Positions 1-7,639 of a stretch of DNA of 64,000 bases are shown here, one piece after another; position 1 is the stretch's first letter; every line of letters begins with the position of its first letter. The DNA is from Pseudomonas sp. 10S4 (GTDB lineage Bacteria > Pseudomonadota > Gammaproteobacteria > Pseudomonadales > Pseudomonadaceae). A program made the translations under genes and the position numbers. Under the pieces are notes generated by a model that was given only the letters and a program-made list of their open reading frames with translations, was not told where the DNA came from and did no database searches. The stretch covers positions 4,402,001 to 4,466,000 of the forward strand of contig NZ_CP133774.1 in the NCBI RefSeq assembly GCF_034344865.1. The letters are read 5' to 3'.

Positions 1-72
1 GTCGGTGGCCTTGCCGCCTTCGATAAAGGTTTCTTCGACGTAGCTGACGATCTTGCGGATTTCGAAACTCAT
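1..72 (-). CDS. Amino acid synthesis family protein, N-terminal fragment
   Basis: Only the first 24 codons are in the window. The ATG is read from 72 on the minus strand and the encoded start is MSFEIRKIVSYVEETFIEGG. I recognise this N-terminus as that of the small 'amino acid synthesis' (AA_synth/DUF1185) family of proteobacteria, whose biochemical role is not firmly established. A perfect palindrome about 40 bp upstream may be its operator. The identification rests on a short stretch. Confidence 0.5.
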   Translation of the reverse strand, partial: MSFEIRKIVSYVEETFIEGGKATD

Positions 73-112
73 GGGCGGCTCCATATTCAGGGTAAGAGTG
101 TCTGTGCGTATG

Positions 113-124
113 ATGGTATACCAT
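113..124. promoter_or_regulatory. Palindrome ATGGTATACCAT, possible GntR/FadR-type operator
   Basis: Perfect 12-bp palindrome 41 bp upstream of the minus-strand ATG at 72. The core TGGTATACCA resembles sites bound by FCD-type GntR repressors (known for the family). Assignment to a regulator is inference, since no GntR gene is in the window. Confidence 0.35.
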
Positions 125-229
125 AATACTAGTTGCGCAAGACCCTGAAAGGAGTTTGTGTTGGGAGGAGGCGACCAGCGGCGGGGAGAGTTTTGCTGCG
201 TGCTGATTCGGGAACGAAGTACAAAACCT

Positions 230-316
230 GTGGGAGCGAGCCTGCTCGCGAAGGCGACGGCGCATTCAACATTTATGTGCCAGACACACCGCTTTCGCGA
301 GCAAGCTCGCTCCCAC
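230..316. repeat. REP doublet (GTGGGAGCGAGC family)
   Basis: Two inverted REP units: GTGGGAGCGAGCCTGCTCGC at the left and its counterpart GCGAGCAAGCTCGCTCCCAC at the right, separated by a short AT-richer linker. This is the common Pseudomonas fluorescens-group REPIN architecture. It lies just upstream of the truncated EAL gene. Confidence 0.9.
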
Positions 317-412
317 AAGGGCTCTGTGGTTAGCCAAGCTAAACACTGAAGTTGGCCGGCATTCAGGACGCCTGCCGATACCGCCCCGGGCGTCTATCCA
401 AAACATCAACTG

Positions 413-1003
413 ATGCGCGAACTCGACCGCAGCGTGGTGCACAGCGTGATCGACCGCTTGCTGCAAAACGAACACCTGCGCCTGGGCTGCAACATCTCCG
501 CCCAAAGCGCGATCGTCGACGGCTACTGGCAGCAGATCCTCGCGCAATTGCGCGACGCGCCCTCGGTTGCCGCGCGGCTGGTGATCGAAATCACCGAAAG
601 CGCCACACCGCCGAGCATCTCGGCCGCCATCGAGTTCGTCCAGTGCCTGCGCGAACTCGGCTGCCGGGTGGCCATCGACGACTTCGGCGCAGGCCTGGGC
701 ACCCTGGAGTTCATCCGTCAGACCCGCCCGGACATCGTCAAGATCGACCAGGGTTACCTGCAACGCGCACGCCTGGAAACCAACAACGCCCAGACGCTCG
801 GGCACTTGGTGCAACTGTGCAAAACCCTGACGCCGTGCGTGATCATTGAGGGCATCGAGTCCGAAGCCGATCGTGCCCTGGCCACTGCGTGCGGTAGCGA
901 GTGGGGGCAGGGTTATCTGTTTGGCCGGCCACGAATGGATGCGCTGGGTGAGCGGTGCGTCGTGCAATCGATGGAGACTGAATCGGGGTCAATTGGCTAT
1001 TGA
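413..1003 (+). CDS. EAL-domain protein, 5'-truncated remnant
   Basis: Encodes 196 residues matching the C-terminal two thirds of an EAL (cyclic-di-GMP phosphodiesterase-like) domain. Visible motifs in order are the Asn of CNIS (about residue 27), IEITES (about 58), AIDDFGAG (about 87), KID (about 111), EGIES (about 146) and QGYLFGRP (about 165). The EAL signature and the preceding strand are missing. In-frame codons upstream of the ATG still read like EAL sequence (..PKHQL) until a stop at 347, so the 5' end of the original gene has been lost, next to a REP doublet. No SD-like sequence precedes the ATG. Without the catalytic Glu of EAL it should not hydrolyse c-di-GMP; it is probably a relic. 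Confidence 0.75.
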   Translation: MRELDRSVVHSVIDRLLQNEHLRLGCNISAQSAIVDGYWQQILAQLRDAPSVAARLVIEITESATPPSISAAIEFVQCLRELGCRVAIDDFGAGLGTLEFIRQTRPDIVKIDQGYLQRARLETNNAQTLGHLVQLCKTLTPCVIIEGIESEADRALATACGSEWGQGYLFGRPRMDALGERCVVQSMETESGSIGY

Positions 1004-1100
1004 AGCCCGATAGGCTCAATGTTGAGTAAGTCCGGAGTCTGTGGTCCGTTTATGATTGTCGGGCGTCATAAATAAATTGCCAGGGGTCTATTGGCGTCCT

Positions 1101-1872
1101 TCAATCAAGTCGATGACATACATAAGCTTGAGTCTGATACGGAAACTCAATAGTTTCACGCCCACGCAGGGATGGATGGGTCTGGATCAACGCCTGCAAT
1201 TGCTCAACAACTTTCGCTTTCTCTGCGGGAGGCAGCGCAGCAATGAAACTCACTGACATGAACCGGTCAATGATCACCTCTTGGGCGCTGCCGGTCTGTG
1301 TATAGGGAAAGCAGGTCACTTCGGGATCAGAGAAGTAGCGGCCGATGAAGGGCCGTCGCCAGTTCCCGTTGTGAAAGCGTGGAGTGTCGCCTTCGTAGGG
1401 AGTGATGATGTCGGTGATGGCTGCCACCCAGTCGACCGACTCATCGCGTACGTTCCAGATCAGCCCGAGTCGGCCGTTCGGTTTGAGCACTCGGTGAATC
1501 TCGGCCAGCGCCGGTTCGGTCGCGAACCAGTGAAAGGCCTGAGCGCATACCAGAGCCTGAGCCGTTCCAGATTCGAGCGGGATCGATTCGGCCGTTCCCT
1601 CCAGGATCCGGACGTCCGGCAGATTTTTGGCAAACTCGGTTCGCATGGCTTCAACCGGTTCGATGGCAACCACATCGATGCCCAAGGATTTGAGCAGGCG
1701 AGTGAACTTGCCAGTGCACGGCGCCCAAGTCGATGACTGTCGATTCGGGATCGATACCGAGCGTTTCCCTGAGCCAGGCCTTAAGGTCGGCTGGGTAGTC
1801 CGGGCGGCCATGAGCGTAGGTACTGGCTTCTGTCGAGAAACCCAACTGAGCCGTCTTATGAACACCGGTCAT
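1101..1872 (-). pseudogene. Class I SAM-dependent methyltransferase, frameshifted
   Basis: Reads from ATG 1872 as MTGVHKTAQLGFSTEASTYA and continues to VIDLGA. At that point one extra base (A at 1718 on the plus strand) throws the frame. Removing it restores the SAM-binding motif I as DLGAGTGKFT and joins to the downstream frame ending at 1101. The protein would be about 256 residues, with motif VVAIEPVEAMR (acidic loop) and AQAFHWF typical of the ubiE/TAM-like methyltransferases. Substrate unknown. It is either a sequencing error or a recent frameshift, because the rest of both halves looks intact. Confidence 0.75.
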
Positions 1873-1917
1873 GATCAGCAACTCTCTTTGTGAAGGGCGA
1901 TTATGAAGCGCGCAGTA

Positions 1918-2130
1918 TCAGGTTTCGTTTCCTTGCCTGGTGGAGGCGCGTCGGTCCACTTGCTTCCAATCTATAGCAAAACGCGCCAGGTATTTTCGCA
2001 GCCGATCAGCATCGTTGGGTTGTGTCCTGGGCTGACGGGACACACCAACAGACGTCGATGACAGCCTTCAGTTGCAAGCGATCAAACAGATCGATCTCGA
2101 CGTACTGGTCAAGTGCAAAACGCAGGGCGC
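1918..2130 (-). pseudogene. rtcR: 3' relic of rtcR (sigma-54 regulator of RNA cyclase/ligase genes)
   Basis: On the minus strand one frame gives EIDLFDRLQLKAVIDVC, and after a frame change another gives NDADRLRKYLARFAIDWKQV followed by a TGA at 1918-1920. Both match my recollection of the RtcR C-terminus, whose ending is distinctive. The 15 or so residues between the two pieces and the whole upstream receptor and AAA+ domains are absent. No rtcA or rtcB is nearby. This is a genuine gene ruin, not a single indel. The family call is from memory and needs alignment. Confidence 0.65.
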
Positions 2131-2144
2131 TGATCGGTTACGGC

Positions 2145-2906
2145 CTACTGCCCCAACCGCGCCATCGTGTGCTGCATCGGCTCCAGCGATACACTGATCA
2201 ACCCGTCCAGCGGCCGATTCAGCTCTTCAACCAGCAGAATCGTCGCGGCCGTCGATACCGCGCACATCAACAGCACCACCAAAATCGTGGCGTTGCGCGG
2301 GGCGAACAAGCCGAACGAGCCGAAGATGATCGACAGCCAGGTGATTAGAATCACCAGCATGATCGGCGGGATCGACTGGTTGGCTTTCAGCAGGGTCAAC
2401 CAGCGTGCGGCGAACACCGCGTCCATCATCTGCAACGCCGAGGCCTTCAGGCTGCGTTGGTTGTCGGTGCTTGGGGAAAGTGCGGCGACTTGCTGTTGCA
2501 GGGCTTCGGAGCGCGTGATCGCCTCGGGGCTGTCGAGCATGGCCAATCGGGAGCGATCCCGGGAGGCGAGGGTTTGCAGGATTTGCTCGTAATTGTGTTT
2601 GAGTTGCGTGCGGATCGGCTGGGTCTCCGGGCCATAGCGCGCCAGCACCCGGTCGAATTCGACCACCTTGGCCGCGGCGCCCTCCAGCTCCGCATTGGTG
2701 GTATCGAACGTGCCTTTGGCCGAAGAAACCAGCAGGCCCAGCACCAGCGCCGACATGGTCGCAATCAGGCCGGTGGCGAGCTTCAGGACGGCGACTGACT
2801 CATCGTTCAGGTGATGCGCGGGCAATCGCTGCCGCACGTACGAGCCCAGCAAAGCACTGCCGAACAGGCAGCAGAACACGATCAGTGCGATCACCAGATG
2901 ATTCAT
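2145..2906 (-). CDS. DUF4239-type integral membrane protein
   Basis: 253 residues. Two hydrophobic helices lie at the N-terminus (about 4-22 and 42-62) and two near the C-terminus (about 183-203 and 208-230). Between them is a soluble, charged, probably helical segment. This four-helix layout with a central cytoplasmic or periplasmic loop is that of the DUF4239/bestrophin-like family. Function is unknown. ATG at 2906. The gene lies 37 bp downstream of a co-oriented lipoprotein gene and may be cotranscribed with it. Confidence 0.7.
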   Translation of the reverse strand: MNHLVIALIVFCCLFGSALLGSYVRQRLPAHHLNDESVAVLKLATGLIATMSALVLGLLVSSAKGTFDTTNAELEGAAAKVVEFDRVLARYGPETQPIRTQLKHNYEQILQTLASRDRSRLAMLDSPEAITRSEALQQQVAALSPSTDNQRSLKASALQMMDAVFAARWLTLLKANQSIPPIMLVILITWLSIIFGSFGLFAPRNATILVVLLMCAVSTAATILLVEELNRPLDGLISVSLEPMQHTMARLGQ

Positions 2907-2943
2907 TCAACCTCCGTTGATGCGGTCTTCGGGGTGCGACGTT

Positions 2944-3372
2944 TTACTGGTACTTGATCACAATGCCTTTGAGTTTTCGGCCCTGAATGGTCTGGATATC
3001 GCGATTCCACAACGGCCCGCTGACGTAAGCGGCCACCGGTTGGATATGGTCATAAACCACCACCACCGCGTTGCCTCCTAGCTTGGCGGACTCTTCCCGC
3101 AGTTTTTGTTCGACATCGGTAATCGGTGGCGCCGGGTCGAGGCTCGCATCGACCAGCACTTCACCCAGTCGCACATGCGGGCGGGTCGGTTCGGTGCGCA
3201 GCACTTCGACCTGGCTGGCGACGGTAGGCGCTGGATGTTCTACGCCGACGTAGGCGGTGGTCTGCGCGTTGACGGTGGCGCAACCGTTCAGCGTGAGCAT
3301 CGCGGCGGCGAGTCCTGCGGCAAGTATCGACAGTTTGAATCGGCTGGACCAAGTGAAGGCATTGTCTGGCAT
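2944..3372 (-). CDS. Putative outer-membrane lipoprotein
   Basis: 142 residues from ATG 3372, chosen over a TTG 15 bases upstream because GGAG sits about 10 bases before it. The signal peptide is hydrophobic and ends with the lipobox LNGC (Cys at about residue 31), so it should be lipidated. The mature part has no motif I can name. A segment KLGGNAVVVVYD is reminiscent of small lipoproteins that bind or sort envelope components, but that is not evidence of function. It precedes the DUF4239 gene on the same strand. Confidence 0.7.
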   Translation of the reverse strand: MPDNAFTWSSRFKLSILAAGLAAAMLTLNGCATVNAQTTAYVGVEHPAPTVASQVEVLRTEPTRPHVRLGEVLVDASLDPAPPITDVEQKLREESAKLGGNAVVVVYDHIQPVAAYVSGPLWNRDIQTIQGRKLKGIVIKYQ

Positions 3373-3473
3373 GGCTTGCTCCGGCAAGGAAATCCGTTAC
3401 TGCACGGGATGGCTTGTTGACGGTAGCAGACGGTCACGGAGTTGCCAGAGAGATGGATGCTGACACTAACCTT

Positions 3474-3562
3474 GTGGTGAGGGGGCTTGCCCCCGTTGGA
3501 CTGCGTAGCAGTTCCTTTTTGGGGCCGCTTCGCAGCCCAACGGGGGCAAGCCCCCTCGCCAC
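3474..3562. repeat. REP doublet (GTGGCGAGGGGGC family)
   Basis: Inverted units GTGGTGAGGGGGCTTGCCCC and GGGGCAAGCCCCCTCGCCAC with an inner GCAGC../..GCTTCGCAGC segment. This is the second REP family of the window, distinct from the GTGGGAGCGAGC type. Confidence 0.9.
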
Positions 3563-3595
3563 AGGTTTCTGGTCGATCAATGGATATCAGCAGAC

Positions 3596-3624
3596 AGCCC
3601 AACCTTTCGAGGTTGGGCTTTTTT
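3596..3624 (+). terminator. Rho-independent terminator
   Basis: Stem AGCCCAACC / GGTTGGGCT with a six-base loop TTTCGA, followed by six T on the plus strand. No plus-strand gene ends nearby. On the minus strand, downstream of the VOC gene, the hairpin exists but lacks a T-run. It may insulate the VOC and lipoprotein genes. Confidence 0.7.
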
Positions 3625-3657
3625 ATGGCTGGAAGAAATGATGTTTCAGCGATGTGC

Positions 3658-4071
3658 TTACTGATCTTTCTCGCAGTTAACCATCCACGCTACGCCAAAC
3701 CGGTCCACCAGCATTCCGAAGCGCGCGGCCCAGAACGTTGCTTCCAGCGGCATCTGTACCGTGCCGCCGTCCGCCAGTGCCGTAAAGACGCGCTCGGCTT
3801 CGGCCACGCTGTCGACATTCAACGAGATCGAGCAAGCGCTCATGTCATCGGTGGGGCGGTCGGGGGTGGTGTCCGAACCCATGATCGCCTGGTCTCCCAC
3901 CGACAGGCGGGTATGGATGATCAGGTTGTGATAATCCGCCGGAACGTGATCTTTGGCCGGGGTTTCGCCGAAAGTCATCATGGCGTCGATGTGGCCGGGC
4001 AGGGCCTGGGCGTAATAAGTGAAGGCAGCTTTACAGTCGCCGTTGAAGATCAGGTAGGGATTGATTTTCAT
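3658..4071 (-). CDS. VOC (glyoxalase/PhnB-like) family protein
   Basis: 137 residues starting MKINPYLIFNGDCKAAFTYY, the standard start of the PhnB-like branch of the vicinal oxygen chelate superfamily. Two beta-alpha-beta-beta-beta modules are visible, the second around SISLNVDSVAEAERVF. The C-terminus WAARFGMLVDRFGVAWMV is typical. Members of this branch are often not true demethylubiquinone methyltransferases despite old names; the substrate cannot be told. Monocistronic, with REPs on both sides. Confidence 0.8.
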   Translation of the reverse strand: MKINPYLIFNGDCKAAFTYYAQALPGHIDAMMTFGETPAKDHVPADYHNLIIHTRLSVGDQAIMGSDTTPDRPTDDMSACSISLNVDSVAEAERVFTALADGGTVQMPLEATFWAARFGMLVDRFGVAWMVNCEKDQ

Positions 4072-4210
4072 GCTGTGCTCCCGGTAACCGAGGGGGTCTG
4101 GAGGCTAGGGCGACCGCCAGTTTCAATTGGATTGACCCCAAGTAGCAAAGCGTTAGATACGAGGTTTTGCCGGGTTTGTTCAGACGTTTTTTCTATAAAT
4201 CGGGTGCGCC

Positions 4211-4918
4211 TTATTGCCTAAGGCTGGTCGCTGGACCTGTGGCGAGGGAGCCTGCTCCCGCTGGGTCGCGCAGCGGGCCCACTTTATCCCCAACAAGAGA
4301 GGGACCGCTGCGCAGTCCAACGGGAGCAAGCTCCCTCGCCACAGGGGGACGCAGCAAACGCTCGACGGCGCCGCTCACCAGGTTTTCCAGCAGTTCATCG
4401 CGCTCCGCGTCACCCAGCGGATGCTGCGCCAGCCAGCCGGGCGCGCTGTTGAGCAGATTGCCAATCGCGTGCCCGACGGCCAACTGGCCCTGTTCACTGA
4501 GCCGGGATTTGCTCCCCAGCATCTGCAACAGCGTGCGTTCGTATTGTTCGCGTAACTGCCGAACCCGCACCTGCTGATCGTCATTCAGGCAGCCGCTGTC
4601 ACGTTCCGCCAGACGAAAATGCCAGGGCATTTCCCGATGCAGGTTCAGGTGTGCCTGAATCAGGCTGGGCAGGCTGTCGCGCCTGGGCTTTTTCTCCAGC
4701 CGTCCAAGGGTTGCCAGCAGTTCTTCATAGAACTCTTCTATCAGGTCCAGCAGCAAGTGCTGTTTGCTCGGGTAATGGTGATACAACGAGCCCGGGGCGA
4801 GTCCCAGGCACGTGGCGAGCTCGCGCATGCCGACCTGGCCGAAACCCTTGCTGGCGAACAGCTCCAGCACTTTGTCCCGGTACTCGGCGAAGCGCGAACA
4901 ACGCTCAGGCATAGGCAT
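4211..4918 (-). CDS. TetR/AcrR family transcriptional regulator with REP-encoded tail
   Basis: About 235 residues. The helix-turn-helix (FAEYRDKVLELFASKGFGQV then MRELATCLGLAPGSLYHHYP) spans about residues 11-58, followed by a helical ligand domain. The start overlaps the 3' end of the dehydrogenase gene by 8 or 14 bases (ATG 4912 or 4918), so the two are probably translationally coupled. The family-like sequence ends near ERLLR. The last about 45 residues are translated from the REP doublet at 4239-4342 until a chance stop at 4211. It probably represses the hydroxyacyl-CoA dehydrogenase operon in response to an acyl-CoA, which is inference from context. Confidence 0.8.
   Translation of the reverse strand: MPMPERCSRFAEYRDKVLELFASKGFGQVGMRELATCLGLAPGSLYHHYPSKQHLLLDLIEEFYEELLATLGRLEKKPRRDSLPSLIQAHLNLHREMPWHFRLAERDSGCLNDDQQVRVRQLREQYERTLLQMLGSKSRLSEQGQLAVGHAIGNLLNSAPGWLAQHPLGDAERDELLENLVSGAVERLLRPPVARELAPVGLRSGPSLVGDKVGPLRDPAGAGSLATGPATSLRQ
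4239..4342. repeat. REP doublet (GTGGCGAGGGAGC family) inside a coding region
   Basis: Units GTGGCGAGGGAGCCTGCTCC and GGAGCAAGCTCCCTCGCCAC in inverted orientation around a GCGCAGCGG../..CGCTGCGCAG inner arm. It is read through as the C-terminus of the TetR gene on the minus strand. Confidence 0.9.
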
Positions 4919-5756
4919 GGAAGCCGCGCCCCGTTTTGCGACCCAGGTAGCCGGCGGCGACCATTTCCTTGAGCAGCGGCGCCGGGCGATATTTGCTGTC
5001 GTTGAAGCCGTCGTAGAACGCTTCGAGAATCGCCAGCACGGTGTCCAGGCCAATCAGATCCGCCAGGGCCAGCGGGCCAATCGGCTGGTTGCAACCCAGG
5101 CGCATGCCAGCGTCGATGTCGTCGGCGCTGGCCAGACCTTCCTGAAACACCAGGATCGCTTCGTTGATCATCGGCACCAGAATCCGGTTCACCACAAAGC
5201 CGGGACGGTTGCCGGCGGTGATCGCGGTTTTGCCCAGGGTGGTGGCCATGTCCAGCGCCAACGCGTGGGTTGCGTCGCTGGTTTGCAGGCCTCGAATCAC
5301 CTCGATCAACCCCATCACCGGCACCGGGTTGAAGAAGTGCAAGCCGATGAAACGCTCGGGTTGGCTGATGCTGGCGGCAAGTTGGGTAATCGAAAGTGAC
5401 GACGTGTTGGAGGCGATCACGCACTCGGTGCCGACCTGCGCGGCAATCTGTTGCAGGACGCGCAGCTTCAGGTCGAGGTTTTCAGTGGCGGCTTCAATCA
5501 CCAGTTGCACGCTTTGCAGGCTGCTGTAGTCGGTGCTGGTGCGGATTTTGTCGAGGGCGGCGTGTTTCTGCTCTTCGGTCAATGTCGCTTTGGCGACTTG
5601 CCGATCGAGGTTCTTGCCGACGGTCGCGACAGCCTTTTGCAGCGCGCTCTCGCTGATGTCGATCAAGGTCACGTTGAAGCCAGCGGCCGCGCAGACTTGC
5701 GCAATACCGTTGCCCATGTTGCCCGCGCCGATCACGCCGATGTGTTGCAGATTCAT
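4905..5756 (-). CDS. 3-hydroxybutyryl-CoA / 3-hydroxyacyl-CoA dehydrogenase
   Basis: 283 residues. NAD-dependent oxidation of (S)-3-hydroxyacyl-CoA to 3-ketoacyl-CoA in short-chain fatty-acid or amino-acid catabolism. The Rossmann motif GVIGAGNMGNGIAQVCAAAG lies at residues 6-25. Further family motifs are ASNTSSLSI (about 117), the catalytic HFFNPVPVM (about 139) and the C-terminal domain GFVVNRILVPMINEA (about 186). Length is normal for the Hbd/PaaH group. Start ATG 5756 rather than upstream codons: AAGGA lies about 9 bases before it and the Rossmann strand begins directly. Overlaps the TetR gene and is divergent from the AraC regulator. Confidence 0.9.
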   Translation of the reverse strand: MNLQHIGVIGAGNMGNGIAQVCAAAGFNVTLIDISESALQKAVATVGKNLDRQVAKATLTEEQKHAALDKIRTSTDYSSLQSVQLVIEAATENLDLKLRVLQQIAAQVGTECVIASNTSSLSITQLAASISQPERFIGLHFFNPVPVMGLIEVIRGLQTSDATHALALDMATTLGKTAITAGNRPGFVVNRILVPMINEAILVFQEGLASADDIDAGMRLGCNQPIGPLALADLIGLDTVLAILEAFYDGFNDSKYRPAPLLKEMVAAGYLGRKTGRGFHAYA

Positions 5757-5922
5757 GCTTGAAATCCTTGCGATCAAACCCATCGATACCTTGGCCGCCA
5801 TAACGGCCGAAGGCGTACTATGGCCGCGAGTCTAAAACCGGCAGGGCGGTTGTCCTATGCCGCAACTGTTCAACGGCACTGGTGTTTTTTGCCATTCGGG
5901 TGATGGGGAGAAAAGCGTTCAC

Positions 5923-6948
5923 ATGCGGGAAACGGACTCAGTGGCGGCCTACTTCATGCAGGCGATGATCCATGGGCTGGCGCACAATCCCCAGCGCCTG
6001 ACGGCTGTGCTTGAACAAGCTCAAATCGACCCGGCATTGCTCGATCAGCCCACGGCCCGGGTGCCGGCCAGCGCTTTTGCCGCGTTGTGGTTGATCCAGA
6101 TTCGCGAGCTCAACGACGAATTCTTCGGCCTCGACAGCCACGGTATGCCGCCGGGCAGTTTCGCCCTGATCTGCCGGGCGCTGATTCAGGAACCCGACCT
6201 GCACAAAGCCATGCGCCAATGCCTGGCCAACTTCGCCCTGTTCCTCCAGGACTTTCGCGGCACGCTGACCGTGCGCGGCAAGCGTGCGGTTATCAGCCTG
6301 CAAACCCGTTCGGCCGACAGTGACCTCAGCCGTTTGGGCGAAGAAACCTTCCTGGTGCTGATGATCAGCCTGCTGTGCTGGCTCGGCGGGCGACGCATCC
6401 CCATCGACCGCGCGGATTTTCGCCATGCGCGTGTCTCTCTCAGCGACGACCGTTTGCTCTGGGGCCCCAACCTGACCTTCGGCGCCGAACGGACCGAAAT
6501 CGAATTCGCCAGCCACTACTTACGCCTGCCGGTGGTGCAGGACCTGGCCTCACTCAAAGTGTTCCTGCGCACCGCGCCGCAATGGCTGGTCATCCGCTTT
6601 CGCAACCAGCACGGCCTCGCGTCTCAGGTTCACCAACGCCTGCGCAACAGCCATTACAGCCAATGGCCGACCTTGCAGGCCTTCGCCCTCGAACAACACC
6701 TGAGCCCCAGCACCTTCCGCCGCAAACTGGAGCGCGAAGGCTGTTCGTATCAGGAGATCAAGGATGAGGTTCGGCGCGGGGTGGCGTTTGAGCAGTTGCG
6801 CCAGAGCAAGGCGAGTATTGGTGACATCGCCGAGCAGTTGGGATTTCAGGAACCGAGCGCGTTTCATCGGGCGTTCAAGAAGTGGACGGGGGAGAGTCCG
6901 GGGCGGTATCGGGCGCGGTTTGAGGAAAAAGCGAGGAGTGTGGATTGA
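5923..6948 (+). CDS. AraC family regulator (arabinose-binding-like N-domain)
   Basis: 341 residues from ATG 5923, preceded by GGGGAG at 5905. The N-terminal about 200 residues match the Arabinose_bd/OruR-ArgR-like ligand domain. The C-terminal HTH_18 domain is seen in TLQAFALEQHLSPSTFRRKL and SIGDIAEQLGFQEPSAFHRAF with the closing FKKWTGESPGRYR. Divergent from the hydroxyacyl-CoA dehydrogenase gene, so it is a likely activator of it. An upstream ATG at 5857 is possible but lies in a poorly conserved stretch. Confidence 0.85.
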   Translation: MRETDSVAAYFMQAMIHGLAHNPQRLTAVLEQAQIDPALLDQPTARVPASAFAALWLIQIRELNDEFFGLDSHGMPPGSFALICRALIQEPDLHKAMRQCLANFALFLQDFRGTLTVRGKRAVISLQTRSADSDLSRLGEETFLVLMISLLCWLGGRRIPIDRADFRHARVSLSDDRLLWGPNLTFGAERTEIEFASHYLRLPVVQDLASLKVFLRTAPQWLVIRFRNQHGLASQVHQRLRNSHYSQWPTLQAFALEQHLSPSTFRRKLEREGCSYQEIKDEVRRGVAFEQLRQSKASIGDIAEQLGFQEPSAFHRAFKKWTGESPGRYRARFEEKARSVD

Positions 6949-7027
6949 CGCAGAATTCAGGGCGACAGACCACCCTCATCCAGCGGTGGTCTATTACCTG
7001 ATGTGGTTCAGGAGGGGCGGCGAATTT

Positions 7028-7462
7028 CTACATAGAAGCGGCTAGATTTGTTTCGGAAACGCCGCGTCTGCCTTCAGCTTCGGAAACCTGATGCAGTTGG
7101 CTACGTGCCGTCCCGAATCCCATCTTAACTTCCTGCCAGACGAAAATATTCTTTCCGGGTGCGGCGTCGACTTTCAACATCGTGAAGTTTTCAGCGTCTG
7201 AGCCAATGGTGTGTCGTCCGGGTGCGACGTCAGTGACGAGGTAGGTATTGGCAGAGGTTGCGCCGACAAGCCTTCCATCGACGTTAATTGTCATTTTTAT
7301 CCCCCCGCCAAAATTTTCATTGCGATAAATGTAGATTCTCGACATATCCGGGGAGGCACCGAAGCGTTTCATTTCGGCATCTTGCTGCGGATCTCCCATC
7401 GGGACGGATGCGCACCCGGCGGTGAAAGCTGCAAGAGCGCTGACGAGCAATAGTTTTTTCAA
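7028..7462 (-). CDS. DUF2846-type lipoprotein
   Basis: 144 residues starting with TTG at 7462; AGGGA lies about 11 bases upstream and no in-frame ATG is better placed. The signal peptide KKLLLVSALAAFTAGC ends in a lipobox with Cys 17. The mature domain RIYIYRNENFGGGIKMTINVD..ATSANTYLVTDVAPGRHTI is the DUF2846 beta-sandwich found in envelope lipoproteins of unknown role. Single gene, divergent from the ABC exporter. Confidence 0.75.
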   Translation of the reverse strand: MKKLLLVSALAAFTAGCASVPMGDPQQDAEMKRFGASPDMSRIYIYRNENFGGGIKMTINVDGRLVGATSANTYLVTDVAPGRHTIGSDAENFTMLKVDAAPGKNIFVWQEVKMGFGTARSQLHQVSEAEGRRGVSETNLAASM

Positions 7463-7639
7463 TGAATATCCCTATTTCAGAACGGATTGAACGCTTGGGT
7501 CTTCGCCCGTCGGCAATCCTCGTTCGCCGAGGTGTTCTGCGTCAAGCGCTGGTCAGACGCTCATGTCTTGCATACGACCGTGTGTCGAGCTGAAGTACCA
7601 TGGCGCATCGTCGTCCGTCTTTGCCGAGCCCATCGTCCT

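Noticed and set aside
266..967. 233-codon open frame antisense to the EAL gene
   Set aside because: High-GC shadow frame; residues show no family motif and the plus strand has clear EAL motifs.
2167..2592. 141-codon plus-strand frame over the DUF4239 gene
   Set aside because: Antisense shadow; the minus strand encodes a coherent membrane protein.
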